Positions 8,301 through 17,773 of a stretch of 26,320 bases of DNA are shown here, one piece after another (within the stretch, counting starts at the first letter, position 1; every line of letters starts with the position of its first letter). The translations under genes were made by a program, and so were the position numbers. This DNA is from Heterotrichella gracilis. Its lineage: Eukaryota; Sar; Xanthophyceae; Tribonematales; Xanthonemataceae. Below the pieces are notes generated by a model that worked only from the letters and a program-made list of their open reading frames with translations, did no database searches and was not told the origin of the DNA. The stretch covers positions 1 through 26,320 of the forward strand of contig JAULBX010028847.1 in assembly GCA_032358255.1 (NCBI GenBank), read 5' to 3'.

Positions 8301-10927
8301 GAGCGGTGGTGTGATGGGGCAGGTGGAGTGGGAGAGGAGAAGGGAGTGTGTCTATATTTGTGTGTAAGCTGGGGTATATAAGATGCGCCAGCGACAGAAA
8401 GTGTGGGAGGCGGGGGTGGGTTTAAATGCGGGGAGCGTATTGGCACGCATTGGATCTACATGGCATGGTAATTGGCATGACATTAGCAAATGGTATTAAT
8501 TGCATTCCCAGGGATTGCATGGCACAAGCCAGTATTTGGTCTGAAAGTCCCCCTGGTAAATGCTTGCAATCCGAATGCGTGGGGGGGTGGTTGGCTCCCT
8601 CAATAGGGCATGTCTGTTTAGGGTTTCATGCTTTGTTAGGGCTTTCCTGCGCACCATTGTCTGCCATCCCCAGCGCCACGTCCACCACCCCTTGCAGTGC
8701 AGCCACAACAGAGGAGGGGTACAAAACCTGCATGGGGAAGGGGCCACACACCCTAAATTAGGGTACAGAAGCTGCAGAGGTAGCCATCCATTCAGACGCG
8801 TCACAGGTCAGAGATACTTCCTATTCACGTCTTAGACCCTAATGAGCGAGAGCCCGGCGCCTTGGGGGTATCAAGAACTTTACAACTTGGAGAACCTGTA
8901 GATCAAAACGCAATAAAAATCAATTGTAGCTTTTGGATACTTGTGTACACAGTTTACGTTGCAGGGTTTATGGCGTAGGGTTTGGCCCCGCACCTGTGCC
9001 AGCACCAGAGCCGCAAACAGCCTGAGAAGCAGCCGGACCCTGCTGGGATCCCCACCCGCCAGAGCCGCGTTGCATTCCAACACAGCCGCAGACAGCAGCT
9101 CAGCCACAAGGGCGGGTTTCTCAGTATTAATCAGGCCTGCGGTGGGGGAAAAGGTGTTAACCTGATTACGAAAAGAGGAGTCGCTCCGGGTTGGCTCCCT
9201 CCTGACTGTCTCGAAAAACCCTGTCGTTCATCCTGAAATATTTTAGGGGGGTGCACTGTGCATGTACGCACAGTGGCAGCACTTTGGCGCATGCTGCCCA
9301 GTGCATTTTGGATAGCCTGTATACCACATGCACCCTGTGCACCACCTTACCACAGGCAGGGCACGCAGGCATATGGCGTACAGACTTTCCAGAATGTACT
9401 GGGCAGTATGCATCTATTCCATTATGTATCACGCGCACTGAGCAAAGTGCCACCACTATGCACTCTATTCCATTATGTATCACGCGCACTGAGCAACCTA
9501 CGCAGGACATCCCCAGCTTGTGCAACGCATGTAAGCAAAACAACAGCAAACTGCAGCAACTCCAACGTCACAAATGGGTGCCCGTCAGCGGCACGCAAGG
9601 CAATACGCCGACGAGGGCCAGGAATGCCATTGTGCTTGTTTGTTTGTCAGTCCAATGCAAGGGGTGTATGCTATGTGCCGGTGTAGGGGGGGAGACATAC
9701 CCAGCAGCGATGCCACGTAGGGCGTCTTCGCAGACAGCTCCACACAGCTGTCGAGAAGGACCTGCACAACCTGCAAGGACAGGGGGTGTGGGATGGGGGG
9801 TGGGGTGCAGGGTCCTGGTAGGCAGTGATGACATGCGTCCAGCAGTACAACCCGGTTGACAGTCACCCATGCACAGCTCTGCGTTGGCATCCGTCCACTA
9901 CGTGTGACACATTGCTGGGCTGGTGACTGTGCAAGCTGCATCGCACAAGGGCATGGCACGCAGGGCGCAAAACAGGTGCGTTGCCTCACCTTGTCCTGCT
10001 TGAGGTTTGAGTCCCTACGCAGCAGCCTCTGCGCCGCCTCTATCTGATCCTGAACGTCGTACCCCTCGGGGGCCTGCGGTGGGGGCAGAACACAGGCAGT
10101 GTCAGTGACCAATGCCGTGCGATGCTTTCACCAGATGGCATGAGCGCCACCACTCCTGTCTGATGGAGTCCGCTGCCAAGTGCCAGCCCCGTACGAACCT
10201 CTTGAAATGCACAACAAGGTGTCCCGAATAGGGCATCCCCCCTTGAAGTGCACAAGTGATTCTTGGCAACAGTGCTTGGTGTTGGCAGTGTATTTGTGAC
10301 GGCTAACAGTGGGTACAGCACCAACGGATGCTGTTAATACTACTACTACACCACAGCGATATGGCGTAAGTCACTAGGATGTTATTGTGGCAGCAGTGTT
10401 TCAACGACCACAAGCGGCGCAACAGGTTGGCCACCATCTGCCACGCCTGGTACCGGTAGACGGCCAAGTCTTGCCCTGTTATAAGCCATCTCCAGTGTTG
10501 CTGCCTTTGCTTAAACTTACCGCTGCCACATGCATGCAAATGCAAAGATGGCCATATGCATGCATTGCACCAACCACAGCAACCGGCAGGTTCCCAATAT
10601 CCACTCCTTAAACTGACACACTGAAACATATCTTCTGGTCATGCAGTCAGCCGTTATGAAAAGGCATACCCTGAGCTTATTTAAACTGTAGTGCCTGCTG
10701 CTATATGCATGCACTGCACCATTCACGCCACTCACCTGAGACAAATTCCCCAGCCCCATCAGCGCAGACACAAATGCCTTGCTGGACGCTTCCTCCTCCT
10801 CATCCTCGCGCTTCCTCTTGCCCCTGAACGGCGGCGGGCCCCGGTTGTGCTGGCCCTGGTTCCGGTTCCCGCCAGAGTGCCCCGGGTCGCGATCATAGTC
10901 CCGTCGGTTGTTCCGATAGTCCCCCAT
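2304..10927 (-). CDS. NCBP1: Nuclear cap-binding protein subunit 1 (CBP80/NCBP1/ABH1)
   Basis: This is the large subunit of the nuclear cap-binding complex, which with CBP20 holds the m7G cap of nascent Pol II RNA for splicing and export. Exons (minus order): 10927-10736, 10073-9990, 9770-9701, 9136-8994, 8727-8655, 8282-8054, 7511-7415, 6994-6881, 6605-6428, 5954-5789, 5347-5198, 4929-4755, a short uncertain exon ending at 4522, 4413-4207, 3771-3544, 3200-3009 and 2636-2304. Phases agree at every junction except around the uncertain exon. The protein is about 890 aa, near plant homologues. Landmarks are a basic-acidic, NLS-like N-terminus (KRKREDEEEE, residue 37 on), YSALISLPWAGSEL, AYTTIMVDLCKLLP (425 on), HLSNFQFVWPW (473 on, near-invariant in the family), GAKSFTHTVTLLGRY, an Ala/Glu-rich coiled coil (exon 16), and an acidic insert before the C-terminal helices. 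No cap-complex partner gene is visible nearby. Confidence 0.93.
3422..3512 (-). pseudogene. Two decayed copies of the CBP80 exon 15 3' end in intron 15
   Basis: On the minus strand exon 15 ends VVYIALDKAVAAVE and then GTGGGT. Two further stretches in the next intron read VYIAVGKAVAL (about 3470-3512) and VYIAVGKAVAAMELG (about 3422-3466), with GGTGGT-rich spacers. They are tandem partial duplications of the exon-intron boundary. Surrounding CCA/GGT simple repeats reduce confidence in exact edges. Confidence 0.65.
3881..3970 (-). pseudogene. Copy of the CBP80 exon 15 5' end in intron 14
   Basis: This 90-bp stretch is about 90% identical to 3686-3773 and on the minus strand reads QEAFLDATCVWATSAQRAAM, against QEAFLNATSTIWATSAQRAA in the real exon. 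It carries an in-frame three-base deletion. The acceptor has changed (TGCAAG before GTCAGG, against CACAG before GGTCAGG). It lies upstream of the real exon in transcription order. Confidence 0.8.
4522..4565 (-). other. Uncertain CBP80 exon 13
   Basis: A good donor (CGCCAG followed by GTGAGC, exon end 4522) implies an exon between exons 12 and 14. The frame that matches exon 14 reads ALCCTTPHIRHFHRQ. No acceptor gives phase agreement with the exon 12 donor at 4755: AG sites at CAAAG or AATAAGAAG leave one or two extra bases. Either exon 12 uses another donor further 3', or this exon is longer, or the exon is skipped and exon 12 joins exon 14 directly. That last junction is also in phase 0. 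Confidence 0.35.
5576..5672 (-). pseudogene. Copy of the CBP80 exon 10 3' end in intron 10
   Basis: The stretch matches 5787-5883 at roughly 85% with a 211-bp period. On the minus strand it reads LPRLKPLAYTTIMVDLCKLL and on through PTFPRAMSACVR, then a donor-like CAG followed by GTGCGA. The upstream side is an A/T run without an AG acceptor, so it is probably a dead pseudo-exon. The conserved helix it encodes is the family signature, so it could mislead gene predictors. Confidence 0.85.
6155..6414 (-). pseudogene. Three decayed copies of the CBP80 exon 9 3' end, separated by telomere-like tracts
   Basis: The real exon 9 end with its donor is at 6424-6494. A 71-bp copy lies at 6314-6384 (about 90% identity, donor region GGTAC changed to GGTGC). 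An older copy lies at about 6214-6270 and a fragment at about 6155-6188. TTTAGGG-type tracts separate the fragment from the next copy (6187-6205) and the 6314 copy from the real exon (6389-6414). The third gap holds a more decayed sequence of the same flavour. The layout is a tandem array of about 100-110 bp made of exon edge plus telomere tract. Confidence 0.85.
7118..7275 (-). pseudogene. Two copies of the CBP80 exon 7 3' end in intron 7
   Basis: The real exon 7 end with donor is at about 7408-7475 (plus strand TTTCACCTGTGGGATGGCAG). A copy of about 68 bp lies at 7208-7275 (roughly 75-80% identity over its full length) and an 18-bp core recurs at 7118-7135. Both keep the CAG/GTGAAA donor. 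No matching acceptor is evident. Confidence 0.75.
7918..7968 (-). pseudogene. Copy of the CBP80 exon 6 3' end with intact donor, 126 bp downstream
   Basis: This copy matches 8044-8094 closely and on the minus strand reads RGSDREGGEAAR before the same CCAG/GTGGGT donor. The offset is 126 nt, exactly 42 codons, and the frame between the two donors has no stop. Using the distal donor would keep the reading frame and add 42 residues. Whether it is used cannot be told from sequence. Confidence 0.8.
9414..9496. repeat. 32-bp exact direct repeat in CBP80 intron 3
   Basis: CTATTCCATTATGTATCACG, continuing CGCACTGAGCAA, occurs at 9414-9445 and 9465-9496 (51-bp period, homology extending a few bases upstream). 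It is intronic and non-coding. It shows the same local tandem-duplication habit as the exon-edge copies. Confidence 0.92.
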
Positions 10928-11316
10928 CGCACTGAGTGCTGGGTAGGTTTATTGTTTACAGGGTAGGGTCAGCAGGAGGAGGAACAAATGGCATGGCCCA
11001 GGAAAGGTTTGCTTTTGGGTAGTGCGTTTGGGCACCATCACATGGAAAGGGTGAAAACGTGGAAAGGCGGGAAGGGGGCGTCAAAGTGTGTCGCCGCCCT
11101 GGGCAAGGGATCTTGGTTCTTGAAGGGCTCCTGAAAAGGTGTTACAACACACCCTTTAACACTTATTACCAGTGCCCAAATAGCCCTGAACGCCCCCACC
11201 AGCAAGACACCCCAAGTGACCTCTGAGCAACTGTCCGATTCCACCTGTGCATACAGTAACGAAACACCTCGTCAGGTTTCACAGTATTGCACCCAGCTGC
11301 AGCGCGAGGCGTTAGG
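10928..11316. promoter_or_regulatory. Divergent promoter region of CBP80 and PUM3
   Basis: The start codons of the two head-to-head genes are 389 bp apart, so this interval must hold both 5' UTRs and core promoters. I see no TATA box in either direction and no obvious palindromic operator. The spacing is typical of bidirectional housekeeping promoters in compact algal genomes. Transcription start sites cannot be placed. Confidence 0.6.
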
Positions 11317-14300
11317 ATGGCCGCCCCTGTAAGCAAGAAGGGGCACAAGCCTGGCGGCGGTGGCGGCGGTGGCAAGCCTGGCGCCAAGGGCAAGGCCGGC
11401 ACCACACCCACCAAGCGGCCGCAGCCAGGCGCGCAGCACGCCAAGGGGAGCAAGCGAGGGTGCGCACACACCCTACTCCCTCGGGACACCTGCATGTGCT
11501 TTGCTGTAAACCAGAAATTGCACTGTACTGTGGTTACTCGGACAGAGGAGCTTAGATGGAGTGTGTCGGTGTATATGCATGCATGCATAAGGACCCTCGC
11601 TGCAGCAGCCTGCACACCGTCCTGCACCGCCACCACCCACCTGCACCGCCACGTCCTCCGCAATGTGCACAACCATCACCTGCACCACCACCAGCAACCT
11701 GCGCCGCTATGCCTCTCAACACTAACTTCCTTCTCCCCGGCCTCCTCGTACACCCCCGGCCCCACCCCCATCTCCCACACCTAGTTTACCCCGCACACCA
11801 AACCTTGCAGTTTCCCCCAACCGCCCCTCCAACTCCCATCCCTCACCACCACCCACCACACCCAACCCCTCCGCAGGCCGGACACACAGGCCACCCCTCC
11901 CGCCAAGAAGCACCACGCGGGCCCCCCCAACGCCTCTGCAAAATACCCCAAACCGGAGAACAACGGCGCCTCCATCAAGTACCACAAGCCAGACCCCAAG
12001 GGCGGGGCCGCCGGCGGGAAATACCCTAAGTCAGACACCAAGGGCGGCGCCGCAGACGGCAAATACCCTAAGGCAGACCCTAAGGGTGGCGTGGTGTACC
12101 CCCCCAAGAACCCCGAGCGCGCCTCCCTCATCCAGCAAGCTGGGGCCCTGTGGGAGGCGCTGCGGCGACACGACACAGCGACAGCGGACAAGCCAGCGCT
12201 GGTGGCGCAGATCCTGACGAAGGTGGGAATGGAGGTGGTGGTGGTGGTGTGCGAGGGGGTACACGAGAGGGCCAGTCCCGTTATGGCAGGCGTGGGCATT
12301 GCATGCGTGGCTAGGGGTTGCACCTTGCGCAGTGACGTGGCGCTGCATGCGCTGCATTTTGGTCTTGACACCTAGCAATGCCTCGGCACACCATTTTGTA
12401 TGTGGTATCTATACATCCATCCTCTAGGACCCACATCCCCCACCCCCATTTAATCCACCCATAACCCCCTACCCCACGGGTGAAGGACCAGGTTGCCAGC
12501 CTGGCCGGCTCCCACGTGGGCGCGCGCATCAATCCTACCCTAAACCCTAAATCCCAAACCCTAAGCCCTAAACCCTAATCTTCCATCCGCAGGTCAAGGG
12601 CCAGGTCGCCAGCCTGGCCGGCTCCCACGTGGCCGCACGCATCATCCAGGCATGCGTGAAGCATGGATCCGCCGCGGAGCGTGCTGCAGTGGCTGCCGAG
12701 GTGCTGCCGCAGGCGCTGGAGTTGGCCAAGAGCCCCTACGGCCACTTTGTGGTGGTCAAGCTCATCTCAGTGGGCACGCCGGCGGAAGTGGATGGTGAGG
12801 GTTTTGATAGGGTTTCTGGGCAGGGGTTTGGGGTGCGGTTTGGGTGGAATGGCAAGCTGTGTGGCGGCGGCGGTGGTTGGCGTAGGGACTGCGCCAGAGG
12901 CGGACGATAAGGGGGGGTAGGGTTTTGGGTTGGGAGTTGACTCACAGCATTTGGTTTTGGATGGCGATCTAGGGGTTTAGGGCAACCATTCGTCGCATCT
13001 TTGGCATGGTGCCTTCACCACCCGCCATGCTCCCCCCCCACCCACTCAACCCCCCCACCTACCCCCCACCCCCCATCGCAGCCTTTGCCAAGGCGCTGTC
13101 CCCCCACACCGCCAAGCTGCTGCGCCACCCCTGCGGGTCAGCGGTGGTAGACGAGCTGTGGCACACGGCACCCCGCCACCGCAACACGCTGCTGGCGCAG
13201 TTCTACGGGAGGGAGTACGTCATACTGGGGCAGGGCAAGGTGGGTAGGGTGGGCGGGGCGCTCTTGACTATTATATCCAATTAAATGTAAGCGGATGCAT
13301 ATTTAGTGTACTATAATCAGATGCGATAAAAATATAAACTGAGTTGCGAGGAGATGCCACAGAGATGAAGCAAGTATTTCAGCTTCCACAGTCCAGGTCA
13401 GCATGTCTGGGTGTGCATTGACCCATTGTGGCAGAGGGCAGCCACCTACCCGCAAATCAAACTAAATAACAATAAACATAAATAAACACAATGGTTGTTC
13501 TTACTGTCACCCAATTCTTACCACCTCCACTTACCCTGCACCCCACACCGACCCACTCAACCACCACCCACCCTCCACCCCTGCAGGGCGAAGCCACCTG
13601 GGGCCTTGGCCAGATCATCTCCCCCACCTCTGGCCCCACCCGCCGCCAGCTCATGCGCAGCGTTGCCCTGTCACTCATACCCATACTTGACAAGGGGCTC
13701 ATCACACCCGTCATTGTGCACAGGTGAGGGTGCGGGGTAAGGACAAGGGTTTGGCACATAAACCCTGGCTTTCACACCTGTGGGGTGTGTGTCTGCGATG
13801 TACACCAGTGATGAGAAGGTTGAATAAGATGGACTAGTAACTCAGTTTGCACCTAGTGTACTCACCGTCACCCCACCCCCCACATACACACACACTTCCA
13901 CACCCACAAACCAACCCCTCCACCGCACCCACCCACCCCCCCCAACCCCCACACACACCAAAGGCTGCTGGCCGAGCACCTGCTCTTCGCCCCCCGCTCC
14001 TCCGTGGACGAAGCCACCGACATGCTGTGCGGCCCCAACATGCTGCGCATAGTGCACACGCACGACGGCGCCACTGCAGTGTGCGCGGCCCTGTCGCATG
14101 CCACTGCCAAGCAGCGCAAGAAGGCGATCAAGGCGTGCAAGGGCCACGTGGGGACGATGGCCAAGGACCAGTGGGGATCCCTGGTGGTCATGTGCGCGCT
14201 GGGGACGGTGGATGACACAGTGCTGCTGCGGAAATCGGTGGTGTCGGAGCTGATGGTGGGTGGCATTGGGGGAAGGGGGGGAGGGATAGGGGCTGGAATC

Positions 14301-16294
14301 CTGTCATAACCTCCTGTATTTGGGGGTTATTTTGCTTACGGACTGTATGAAACGGCACCTGGAATTAAGAGGCACAAGCAGAATTTTTCAAATCCTTGCA
14401 ATTTGGATGCGAAAAATGCATCTGCGTGCATGATAAAGGTCACCCTTCTCACCTGCGCTTCCCCACTCCACAGCCCGACCATCAAAATTGATCAAGCACA
14501 AGTACACCACACGCATCTTCCTCCCCTAGTTACCGTTTGTCCTTATTCCCTTGTTTAGGGTTTTTTAAATCCTTGTTTCCCCCTCTCGCAGCCCGACGTC
14601 CTTGAGCTGATCCAGCACAAGTACGCTGCGCGCATCTTCTTGCATTTGGTCAACCCCTCGTGCCCCCAGCACATCTCCCCCGTGGTGACGGCAATGATCC
14701 ACCCCAAGCTGGCATGCGATGCGGAGGGCAAGGGGGAGGAGGGCAAGGGGGCTGGAGGGGAGGGGTCAGGGGAGGACAGTGATGAGGAGGTGTGTACAAG
14801 GGAGGGGGAGGGGAGGGGGTGTGTATTGGTAGGCTAGCAGAGGCTTGGTTGGTGTCCTCGCGGGGAGCTGCATGCGTGCACTCACCACGTAAGCTCAGGG
14901 TTCGAGCAGGAGTACTTGGAAACATCACTATACTCTAAATATATTACTGATTATGAATTTGAATCCTCCTGGTATGAGGCTATATCCAATGCGTTAAATC
15001 CCCAAAGGGGCCCCTCATTGAACGTGCCTGATCACAAGCTTGCCATCCCTGCCACCAAACATACCCTGAACCCGCTCCCGCAAACCCCACAGGACGCCCC
15101 CGCCGCCGCCGCGGGCGGCCGGAAAAACCCCGACACCCGCCGGAGGGAGCTGCTGGGCAGTGGCGCCGCCAGCCTGGCCCACGCCCTGGTGCAGGCGTGT
15201 GTGGGGGGGGTGGGGGAGCTGCTGCGCCACCCGGTGGCTGCGGATGTGGTTGCGGAGGTGGCCGCGGGTGGTGCGGGGGGGCTGGTGGGGACTGTGGAGG
15301 GGGAGGGGGTGGGGGCGCTGCACGACGGCATTGTGACAGAGGCGGGGGCGGCGCGGGTGGAAGGTGGGTGAGGGAAGGAGGGGTCTTGATTTTATGGGGG
15401 TGGCGAGGGGGGACGCTTGGGATGTACTATGCGCAGTGCTGTCCCCTGCTTTGTGAGTGTGCCTCATAACGTGCTATACCCAGTATAACTTGCATACCGC
15501 ATTTTTGTTAGCACGCATGTTGTACCCTGGTTGGAATTTTGTCTGCAAGCATTGCATGCGGGTGCAGTACCCAAATTAGTGTAAACCTGTAACCAATCCA
15601 TGCAGGAGTCTGTTCTTTGTTTAGGGTTTAGTCTGCGCGCATTGCATCCACATGCTGGACCCTATGCACGCATGCGTCCCTTGTCTCCCCATGCCCTTAT
15701 CTCTACTTACAGACAGATGCCCCCCCCTCCTCTGACAGGCGACGGCGACCACCTGCTCACCCATTTCTACTCCAGCAGAGCCCTCAGGAGGGTTTTGCTG
15801 GCCTCGCACGGGAACTCTACCATCCTGCCCGAATACCCTGCGGCGCTGGCTGAGAAGCTGTGGAACACGTGTCTCAAGGTGGGTGTAAGGCGGAAACCAA
15901 GGCGGAAAGTGCATTACTGGGCCCTTTGCGCACATGATGAACGGCCGTGACTAACCCCGCACCCTGGTATATTTCTTGGCCTTTTTAGGAATGAGAAAGG
16001 AAACACCTGTACCTGCACCTGTATCGAAAATTATAACCCCCTCGCGCAATGTCATGCACCTACACTCCTGAAACCTGAACCCCCCTCCCCGCCTTGTAGG
16101 GCCACTGCCGGCAGTGGGTGGGTGGCCACGCTGCCAAGGTCCTGGCTGCGCTGCTGCAGTGCGGACACCCCCAGGTGGAGAAGGAGGCGCGCAGGGAGAT
16201 GGGGGGTGTGGTGGACGGAGACCTGGAGGGGTGGCTGGCGGCTTTCACGCGGCATGCGGGGGGCAAGGGGGGTGCGGCGGAGGAAGGCGCGTGA
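11317..16294 (+). CDS. PUM3: Pumilio-family ribosome biogenesis protein Puf6/PUM3 (Penguin)
   Basis: This nucleolar PUF-repeat protein of the Puf6/PUM3 branch acts in 60S ribosomal subunit maturation. Exons: 11317-11459, 11877-12222, 12593-12794, 13082-13239, 13587-13723, 13964-14255, 14592-14789, 15093-15363, 15739-15878 and 16100-16294. Phases agree at every junction, giving 693 aa against roughly 650 for human and yeast. The N-terminus is basic and Gly/Lys-rich with four KYPK/KYHK-type repeats (residues 70, 82, 96, 110). Family landmarks follow: ASLAGSHVAARIIQACVKHG, SPYGHFVVVKLI, LLRHPCGSAVVDELW with AQFYGREY, IVHTHDGATAVCAALSHAT, DQWGSLVVMCAL, LIQHKYAARIFLHLV, and NPDTRRRELLGS, which begins the C-terminal CPL region. 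Exon 7 ends in a Gly/Glu-rich acidic linker. The start ATG heads a long basic exon, and no earlier in-frame ATG was needed. Confidence 0.93.
11946..12088 (+). repeat. In-frame 42-nt coding repeat (KYPK units) in PUM3
   Basis: Within exon 2 the protein repeats a Lys/Tyr/Pro/Lys unit followed by Asp/Lys/Gly/Ala: KYPKPENNG, KYHKPDPKGGAAGG, KYPKSDTKGGAADG, KYPKADPKGG. The last two units are near-identical at DNA level with a 42-nt period, and each holds AAATACCCTAAG. The segment is low-complexity, basic and probably disordered. It would suit rRNA or nucleolar binding. Confidence 0.85.
12480..12582 (+). pseudogene. Copy of the PUM3 exon 3 5' end plus telomere-like tract in intron 2
   Basis: 12480-12534 matches the start of exon 3 (12593-12647) at about 88% with a 113-bp period and reads QVASLAGSHVGARI. 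The expected acceptor AG is CGG here, so it should not splice in. A 45-bp run of CCCTAAA-type units (about 12537-12580) separates it from the real acceptor. Confidence 0.9.
14467..14523 (+). pseudogene. Decayed copy of the PUM3 exon 7 5' end in intron 6
   Basis: The stretch matches 14586-14641 at about 75%, including an intact CACAG acceptor followed by CCCGAC. The frame hits TGA after five codons, so inclusion would truncate the protein. A TGTTTAGGG remnant lies between the copies (about 14561-14569). Confidence 0.75.
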
Positions 16295-16893
16295 AGGGAG
16301 GGATCATGGACAACCCTGGCTTCCTCTTTTGGAAATGGCAAAAATGAGCAGATTCAAATGTACTACAGATTCAGATGTACTCTGCGGCAGTAGACACCGG
16401 GGAACCGGTTTTTCATTGGCTTTGGGACAAAAATGTCATCCGTAAATCTCGCCATGTTTGTTTGGTCTATAAATGTGCGGACAAGGAGGTTGCAGGCTGG
16501 CATGCTAGGTGCACTGCCGGCGCACCGCCAATGGCAATGTTTTAAATTTGGCGTCAATCTCTGATATCAGTTTGCATTTGGCTGCCATTGCATGGTGCAT
16601 CCTGATCACAATTGCAAAATGCATCCGATCACTTAAAAAAAGGTAAAGCCCTATGCGAGACGCGTAATTTTGGGGACGAACCCGAGGAGGCATCAGCCGC
16701 GAAGCTGTGCACTCACTGAAGTAGAGATTCCATTAGAAATACGTAGCCCAGTGGGGGGAATTAAAATCCTTCTCATGTCGCTACCAGCGTGGGCACACTC
16801 AATGGGTGACACCAGACCAGTAACTATTACAGGCATGGAGTAGTTTACTCTAGAAATAAATAATGAAAGGGATCACACACTTGTTAGTAATTA

Positions 16894-17057
16894 GCTTAGT
16901 AACACTCGTTCTCATTGATTGCAGTGCATTGTCCACACAAGCCGCCTGCTGCAACTCAAAAGTTTCGAGACAGAACAATGAGTTGCAATGCACACAACTT
17001 GAGGTGTCGGACAAGATACATTTCAATTAATGTCATTGAGAACGAGCGTTACTGAGC
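16894..17057. mobile_element. Fold-back (MITE-like) element of about 164 bp
   Basis: Terminal inverted repeats of about 25 bp: 16894-16918 (GCTTAGTAACACTCGTTCTC then ATTGA) pairs with 17033-17057 (TCATTGAGAACGAGCGTTAC then TGAGC) with about three mismatches. Inside is a shorter inverted pair, TGCAACTCA at about 16949 and TGAGTTGCA near 16979. There is no coding capacity. Size and structure fit a non-autonomous DNA transposon remnant. No clear target-site duplication was found. Confidence 0.65.
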
Positions 17058-17329
17058 AACGTTAATGCTGCGCCTTATGCCGGGCAGCTATGCCATAGGC
17101 TATGGCGCCATTGATCAAGTCGAAAATTGGCAATAAGGTACACCGGGATGCGTTGAAACGAGAACGCATCCCCAGCAAGCTGGGACCATTACTACCAACC
17201 CCCTTGCACTGGTGGCCTGTGAATCCGGACCCTGTGATCCCTGACTTCCTATTGGCCCACCACAAGCTGCAGGTTTGAAAGTTTGACAGCTGCAGGTCCA
17301 ATTCTGCAACGTGCTTTCTAATCAACATG

Positions 17330-17337
17330 TATAAAAG
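17330..17337 (+). promoter_or_regulatory. Possible TATA box
   Basis: TATAAAAG in an A/T-poor neighbourhood, followed by GCGC/AGCGC repeats and a CCTAGCCCTTGC direct repeat. It would suit a plus-strand transcript, but no convincing coding sequence follows. Confidence 0.25.
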
Positions 17338-17773
17338 GCATGCATTTTAGCGCGAAGCGCAGCGGAGCGCAGCCTAGCCCTTGCACCTAGCCCTTGCCAA
17401 CTTGCCTTTGCCTTCGCCGAAGTCCGAGGGAAGGCGGAAGGGGGCAGGGGCTGTCAGCGCAGGCCCACACACCCCACAGCACACCTTCTCCCACGCCCCA
17501 TATTCCAAACCCGTGGTGATGCCCAAGGCGACAATTGGCACCGTGCAATTGCACACAGTTGAACACATAACAGCTCTGTTGGCCACCTACTGCCCACCAC
17601 CACCAAGCTTTGCACCTAGGCAAGCGTTTTAAGCCCAAAAATGTGGCAACACACAGATTGTGGTTTGCGCTCCAGCTTTGGCAGTGTAACACCACAGGGG
17701 ATTTTGCAAACTGGTTCAACACACCAGGAGTTCTAGCTGGGTGTGGTGCTACCAGTTCGCAATAGGTGGCATG

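Larger units (their letters stand above)
16295..17773. other. Intergenic spacer between convergent PUM3 and the small orphan gene
   Basis: I find no supported gene. It contains a fold-back element (16894-17057) and a TATAAAAG box (17330-17337). Downstream of the box are GCGCGAAGCGCAGCGGAGCG and a plus-strand open frame of up to 83 codons that ends at 17632. Its first in-frame ATG leaves only 37 codons. No TGTAA polyadenylation signal was seen shortly after the PUM3 stop. Confidence 0.55.

Noticed and set aside
12990..13020. Possible decayed copy of the PUM3 exon 4 start after a GTTTAGGG word
   Set aside because: Similarity is only about 60% over 30 bp, too weak to count with the other exon-edge duplications.
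15535..15662. GTCTGC...GCATTGCAT repeat on both sides of GTTTAGGGTTTAG in PUM3 intron 8
   Set aside because: It is suggestive of the same pattern, but the match is short and imperfect and neither side is an exon edge.
17381..17632. Plus-strand open frame after a TATA box, containing HTVEHITALL, reminiscent of the LpxC TVEH motif
   Set aside because: Only a four-residue motif matches, the frame has no upstream ATG, and no neighbouring exon with other LpxC motifs was found.
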